8,561 nucleotides of DNA. Source: an uncultured Kiritimatiellota bacterium. GTDB lineage: Bacteria > Verrucomicrobiota > Kiritimatiellia > RFP12 > UBA1067. The number at the start of each line of letters is the position of its first letter. Within the stretch, counting starts at the first letter, position 1. Below are positions 4,992-8,561 of this stretch, in pieces. A model generated the notes under the pieces. It had not been told where the DNA came from. It did not search any database and was given only the letters and a program-made list of their open reading frames with translations. The DNA lies in the NCBI GenBank assembly GCA_934643865.1, contig CAKUCX010000094.1, positions 1 to 8,561 of the forward strand, in the 5' to 3' direction. Both the position numbers and the translations under genes were made by a program.

Positions 4992-7772
4992 ATGGAGAAA
5001 CGGATCGAGCGGCTGGCCTGGGGCACGGATGCGGGATTCTACCGGATTCTGCCCGAAGAAGTCCTGATGCCCGCAGACGAAAAGGGCGTGCAGGACATCC
5101 TCGCGCGGGCGCGGCGCACAGGGAAGACCGTCACCTTCCGCGCGGCGGGCACATCCCTTTCGGGGCAGGCCGTCGGCGATTCGCTGCTCGTCGTCTGCGG
5201 CAAGAAGTGGGAGCGCGCCGAAGTGCTCGACGGCGGCGCGCGCGTGCGCCTCCAGCCGGGCGTCGTCGGCCAGCGCGTGAACGACCTGCTGCGCCCCTAC
5301 GGGCGCATCTTCACGCCGGACCCGGCCTCCGTGCGCAGTGCGATGATCGGCGGCATCGTGAACAACAACGCCTCCGGCATGAGCTGCGGCACGCACGCGA
5401 ACGCCTACCGCATGCTGGAGAGCGTCCGCCTCGTCCTGGCGGACGGCACGCTGCTCGACACGGGCGACGCCGCCTCCCGCGCCGCCTTCGCGGCCTCGCA
5501 CGCGGCCTTTCTCGCGCGCCTCGCGGCGCTCCGCGACCGCACGCGCGCCGACCCCGCACTCGCAGGCCTCATCCGCCGAAAATACGCGCTCAAGAACGTG
5601 ACGGGCCTCACCATTCTGCCCTTCGTCGAGTTCGACGACCCCTTCGACATCCTCGCGCACCTCATTCCCGGCAGCGAAGGGACGCTCGCCTTCCTCTCCG
5701 AAGTCGTCCTCCGCACGGGCGCGCGGCCCGCCGTGTCGGAATCCGCCCTGCTCCTCTTCCCCACGACGCGCGCCGCCTGCGAGGCCGTGGCGGAGATGAA
5801 GGCGACGGGGGCGCTCGCGGCGGCCGAGTTCTTCGACCGGCGCGCGATGCGCGTCGTCGAGCCGGACTTCCCCGAGCTGCGCGGCCTCCCGGAAGACGCC
5901 GCCGCGCTTCTCGTGAAGATCGAGGCGGCGACGCCGGCGGCGCTCGCCGCGCGGCGCGTGCGGCTGGAGGCCGTCCTCGCGCGCTGCACGCTCTGCGCCC
6001 CCGCCGCGTTCACCGCCGACCCTGCGCGCGTCGGCAAGTACTGGGCGATGCGCAGCGGCATCTTCCCCGCCGTGGGCGGCGCGCGCGAGATCGGAACGAC
6101 GTGCCTCATCGAGGACGTCGCCGTGCCCGTCGACGCGCTCGCGGACTTCACGGCCGACCTCCAGCGCCTCTTCGTCGCGCACCGCTACCCCGACGCCGTC
6201 ATCTACGGCCATGCCCTGGAGGGCAACTGGCACTTCATCCTCAACCAGCGCTTCGACAGCGAGGCGGCCGTCGCGCAGTACGACGCGATGATGCGCGCCG
6301 TCGTCGCGCTCGTCGTCGACGTCTACCACGGCTCGCTCAAGGCCGAGCACGGGACGGGGCGCAACATGGCGCCGTTCGTGCGCCGCGAATGGGGTGACGC
6401 GGCCTACCGGCTCATGCAGGATGTGAAGGCGCTCTTCGACCCCGAGAACCGCCTCAACCCGGGCGTCGTCTTCAACGAAGATCCGCGCGCCCACGTGGCG
6501 AACCTCAAGCCGCTCCCGCGCGTCGACCCGCTGGTGGACCGCTGTATCGAATGCGGCTTCTGCGAGGTCAACTGCGTCGCGCACGGCTTCGCCCTCTCGT
6601 CGCGCCAGCGCATCGTCGTCCAGCGCGAGATCGCGCGCCTGAACGCCTGCGGCGACGCGGCGTCCCGCGCGCAGGCGGAGGATCTTGCCCGCGCCTTCAG
6701 GCGGATCGGGCGGGACCTCTGCGCGGGCGACGGCCTCTGCGCGACCTCCTGCCCCGTGGGCGTCGACACGGGCGCGCTCATCCACGTCATCCGGGGCCGC
6801 GCGCTCGGCCCTCTCGGCCGCGCGGCGGGGGCCTGCGCGGCGCGCCACCTGAACCTCGCCGCGCAGGCCCCGCGCCTCGCGCTCGCGGCGGCGGCGGCGG
6901 GCCGCGCCGTCATCGGGGCGAAGGCGATGGCGGGCCTCTGCAAGGGCCTCCGCGCGGCGAGCGGCGGCGCGCTGCCCCTCTGGACGCCCGCCGTGCCCGC
7001 GCCGCATTTCGGCGGCTTCGCGGCCCGCCCGCCCGCGTCCGCGCATCCGCGCCGCGTCGTCTACTTCCCGAGCTGCCTCAACCAGCGCCTCGGGCGCGTG
7101 CCCGGCGCAAAGGGGACGCGTGGCACGGTCGAGGACACGCTTGCGCTCCTGGCGAAGGCGGGCTGGCAGGTCGTCTTCCCCGCCGGGCTCGGCAACCTCT
7201 GCTGCGGCACGATCTGGGAGTCCAAGGGCATGGAGGCCGAAGCCGACCGCAAGTCGGCCGAGCTTGCGGACGCCCTGCGCGCCGCGTCGCGGGACGGGCG
7301 CGACCCCATCCTCTGCGACCAGAGCCCCTGCCTCGCCCGCATGCGACGGACGATGCCGGGGCTCGACCTCTACGAGCCCGCGTCGTTCATCGCGAAGTTC
7401 CTGCTTGCCGACCTCGCGATCAGGCCGCTCGACGCCTGCGTCGCCGTCCACGTGACCTGCTCGATGCGGAAGATGGGGCTAGAGGAGAAGATCGTCGAGG
7501 TGGCGCGCGCCTGCGCACGCGCCGTCGTCGTCCCGGACGGCATCGGCTGCTGCGCCTTCGCGGGCGACAAGGGCTTCACGCATCCCGAGCTCAACGCCTG
7601 GGCGCTGCGGAAGCTGCGCGCGGCGGTGCGTGCGGCGGGCGCGACGGAAGGCGTCTCGAACTCGCGGACGTGCGAAATCGGCCTCATGGCGCACGCAGGC
7701 ATCCCCTACGTGAACATCGTCACGCTCGTCAACCGCGCCGCGATCGGGCCGCGCGTCATCCCCGGTACGTGA
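4992..7772 (+). CDS. Fused FAD-binding / (Fe-S)-binding 2-hydroxyacid dehydrogenase (D-lactate or D-2-hydroxyglutarate type)
   Basis: 926 residues, the usual size for single-chain GlcD-GlcF-like enzymes (compare the longer E. coli YdiJ). Residues 20-245 are the FAD-binding PCMH domain: R50-AAGTSLSGQ, IGGIVNNNASGM (119-130), PGSEGTLAF (227-234). Residues 250-495 are the FAD-oxidase C domain, with H407 and H414 in GHALEGNWH and E452-H453-G-T-G-R. In D-2-hydroxyglutarate dehydrogenases the equivalent His/His/Glu bind a metal. Two Fe-S sites follow: C518/C521/C524/C528, and C577/C583/C587 with D580 where a fourth Cys would sit. After an Ala-rich linker (605-685) come two CCG modules: C695 with C737-C738-G, and C823 with C853-C854. 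Such enzymes oxidise a D-2-hydroxyacid at FAD and pass electrons through Fe-S centres to quinone or another membrane acceptor. No transmembrane helix or signal peptide is visible, so it probably acts on the cytoplasmic face of the membrane. The substrate cannot be fixed from sequence alone. The gene stands alone behind its own promoter. Confidence 0.93.
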   Translation: MEKRIERLAWGTDAGFYRILPEEVLMPADEKGVQDILARARRTGKTVTFRAAGTSLSGQAVGDSLLVVCGKKWERAEVLDGGARVRLQPGVVGQRVNDLLRPYGRIFTPDPASVRSAMIGGIVNNNASGMSCGTHANAYRMLESVRLVLADGTLLDTGDAASRAAFAASHAAFLARLAALRDRTRADPALAGLIRRKYALKNVTGLTILPFVEFDDPFDILAHLIPGSEGTLAFLSEVVLRTGARPAVSESALLLFPTTRAACEAVAEMKATGALAAAEFFDRRAMRVVEPDFPELRGLPEDAAALLVKIEAATPAALAARRVRLEAVLARCTLCAPAAFTADPARVGKYWAMRSGIFPAVGGAREIGTTCLIEDVAVPVDALADFTADLQRLFVAHRYPDAVIYGHALEGNWHFILNQRFDSEAAVAQYDAMMRAVVALVVDVYHGSLKAEHGTGRNMAPFVRREWGDAAYRLMQDVKALFDPENRLNPGVVFNEDPRAHVANLKPLPRVDPLVDRCIECGFCEVNCVAHGFALSSRQRIVVQREIARLNACGDAASRAQAEDLARAFRRIGRDLCAGDGLCATSCPVGVDTGALIHVIRGRALGPLGRAAGACAARHLNLAAQAPRLALAAAAAGRAVIGAKAMAGLCKGLRAASGGALPLWTPAVPAPHFGGFAARPPASAHPRRVVYFPSCLNQRLGRVPGAKGTRGTVEDTLALLAKAGWQVVFPAGLGNLCCGTIWESKGMEAEADRKSAELADALRAASRDGRDPILCDQSPCLARMRRTMPGLDLYEPASFIAKFLLADLAIRPLDACVAVHVTCSMRKMGLEEKIVEVARACARAVVVPDGIGCCAFAGDKGFTHPELNAWALRKLRAAVRAAGATEGVSNSRTCEIGLMAHAGIPYVNIVTLVNRAAIGPRVIPGT

Positions 7773-8460
7773 GCCGGGCGAAGACGAGCCGGCACATCCA
7801 GTCCACCTCCGCCTCGGCCCAGGCGTGGCGCGTGACGCCCATGGGCGCGTAGATCTCCGCCCAGTTCGGCCGGACGGCGGCGTGCGAGAAGCAGACCGCG
7901 CCGAGCGCCGCGCTCCAGAGGCGCGTCTGCAGGTCGTCGAGGTCGGAGCCGTCCGTCGTGACGGCCATCCGGATCAGCCGGGCGAAGGCGTCGCGGAGCG
8001 GCTGGTAGAAGCGGCTCGTGATCGTGGCGTGGAGCGGGGAGGGGTCGGCGAACTCGCGCGCCACGATGCGGGCGACGTAGTTGTGCGGCGACTCGGGGTT
8101 CCCCGCGATCTCGACGGCCTTGCGGATCCACGCGCGCACGGCCGCCTGCCAGCCCGCCGCGTCGCGCACGTCCCTGGCGATGTCGAGGAACGCGCTGAGC
8201 CGCTCCTCGTAGGCGTCCTTGGCCACCGCCTCGTAGAGGCCCGCCTTGGAGCCGAAGTGGTACTTCACGAGGGCGACGTTCGTCCCCGCCATTTTGCAGA
8301 TGTCGTGGAGGGACGCGCCCTCGTAGCCACGCGCGGCGAAGAGCTCGGCCGCCGCCGCGATGAGCGCGCGCCGGCCGTAGGGCGCGCGGGAGACGTCCTT
8401 GAGCAGCCTCGGCGGCCGGGCGGGCTTCTTCCCCCCGGGGGCCTTCCCCGCCCCGCTCAC
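7756..8460 (-). CDS. TetR/AcrR-family transcriptional regulator, CecR-like
   Basis: 234 residues from a GTG at 8460, preceded by GGGAGG six bases upstream. Residues 1-27 are a basic, proline-rich, probably flexible tail (KKPARPPRLLK). Residues 30-78 are the TetR DNA-binding domain: helix 1 around RRALIAAAAELFAARGY, and the helix-turn-helix at 50-72, ending in the characteristic YHFGSKAGLY. The ligand-binding half, with REFADPSP near 135 and RFYQPLRDAFARLI near 150, resembles the CecR/YbiH (DUF1956) subgroup. It should act as a dimeric repressor released by a small ligand. In CecR-type systems targets are often efflux or detoxification genes, but none is in the window. Its start overlaps the stop of the gene upstream by four bases (GTGA), which suggests translational coupling. 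Its stop region overlaps the converging dehydrogenase gene by 17 bp. Confidence 0.92.
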   Translation of the reverse strand: MSGAGKAPGGKKPARPPRLLKDVSRAPYGRRALIAAAAELFAARGYEGASLHDICKMAGTNVALVKYHFGSKAGLYEAVAKDAYEERLSAFLDIARDVRDAAGWQAAVRAWIRKAVEIAGNPESPHNYVARIVAREFADPSPLHATITSRFYQPLRDAFARLIRMAVTTDGSDLDDLQTRLWSAALGAVCFSHAAVRPNWAEIYAPMGVTRHAWAEAEVDWMCRLVFARLTYRG

Positions 8461-8561
8461 TTTCTGCCTCCCTTCGCCGCGAGACCTTTTGGCGTGAGGC
8501 GGTATTTCTGCGTGGGCGAGCGCGGCGAATTGGGCTGCGTCATCTCGACAAGGCCAAGTTC
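8457..8561 (-). CDS. C-terminal end of a winged-helix-like protein (5' part beyond window)
   Basis: The minus-strand frame entering from the right edge encodes 34 residues (ELGLVEMTQPNSPRSPTQKY, then RLTPKGLAAKGGRK) and stops at TGA (8459-8457). The layout, with a hydrophobic helix end, a Pro-rich loop, Gln-Lys-Tyr-Arg-Leu-Thr and Lys-Gly, resembles the wing of winged-helix domains that end Fic-family or divergent-AAA (AlbA_2, RecG-like) ATP-binding regulators. That family match is from memory and is tentative. The TetR ribosome-binding site lies within its last codons and its TGA overlaps the TetR GTG by four bases, so this is a real gene end and the two genes are probably cotranscribed. Confidence 0.65.
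   Translation of the reverse strand, partial: ELGLVEMTQPNSPRSPTQKYRLTPKGLAAKGGRK
8467..8472 (-). promoter_or_regulatory. Ribosome-binding site of the TetR regulator
   Basis: GGGAGG on the minus strand lies six bases before the GTG at 8460, inside the last codons of the upstream gene. It supports the non-ATG start. Confidence 0.7.

Noticed and set aside
6805..7050. Ala-rich linker (residues 605-685) of the dehydrogenase as a membrane anchor
   Set aside because: The segment is interrupted by Arg, Lys and Gln every few residues, so no 18-20-residue hydrophobic stretch exists. It is more likely an amphipathic or linker helix.
4875..7451. 858-residue open frame on the minus strand, antisense to the dehydrogenase
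   Set aside because: It is Arg/Ala/Glu/Asp-rich with no recognisable domain, and it is the high-GC mirror of a clearly real gene with full family motifs.

Overview
This is a high-GC window with short intergenic gaps. It most likely comes from a bacterium of the PVC group, with Kiritimatiellota, Verrucomicrobiota or Lentisphaerota the best guesses. That inference rests mainly on the leftmost protein, which combines a Sec signal peptide, autotransporter-associated beta-strand repeats and laminin-G/concanavalin-like domains, an architecture those phyla encode in large families. No rRNA, tRNA, CRISPR array, insertion sequence or phage gene is visible.

Layout. The left half (1-4858) is a probable two-gene minus-strand transcription unit for exported proteins. 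The promoter-proximal gene (4858-2717) encodes a secreted multidomain protein: an N-terminal carbohydrate-binding-like module, two Ig/Fn3-like modules, a glycosidase-like (beta/alpha)8 barrel with a Phe-Asp-Glu-Pro-Glu motif, and a beta-rich C-terminus. After 71 bp comes a very large beta-strand-repeat/LamG surface or secreted protein (2645 to beyond base 1), which is cut by the left edge just as a second LamG-like domain begins. The intergenic region 4859-4991 carries back-to-back promoters: a TGGACA-17-TAGACT promoter facing left and a perfect TATAAT box facing right.

The right half starts with a plus-strand gene (4992-7772) for a 926-residue fused FAD/iron-sulfur dehydrogenase of the D-lactate / D-2-hydroxyglutarate dehydrogenase type. 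It joins a GlcD-like flavin half to a GlcF-like half with two Fe-S sites and two CCG modules. It converges on a TetR/AcrR regulator of CecR type (8460-7756, minus strand), and the two coding regions overlap by 17 bp at their stop codons. The regulator starts with GTG, and its start overlaps by four bases (GTGA) the stop codon of a further minus-strand gene. Only the last 34 residues of that gene are in the window, and they look like a winged-helix tail.

How the genes may work together. The two exported proteins are plausibly co-expressed for binding or processing polysaccharide outside the cell. The dehydrogenase is a membrane-associated respiratory or fermentative 2-hydroxyacid oxidase. Nothing visible ties the TetR regulator to a particular target. 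No clearly new multi-gene system is evident. The most unusual items are the unassigned barrel protein with its carbohydrate-binding modules and the unfinished repeat/LamG giant next to it.
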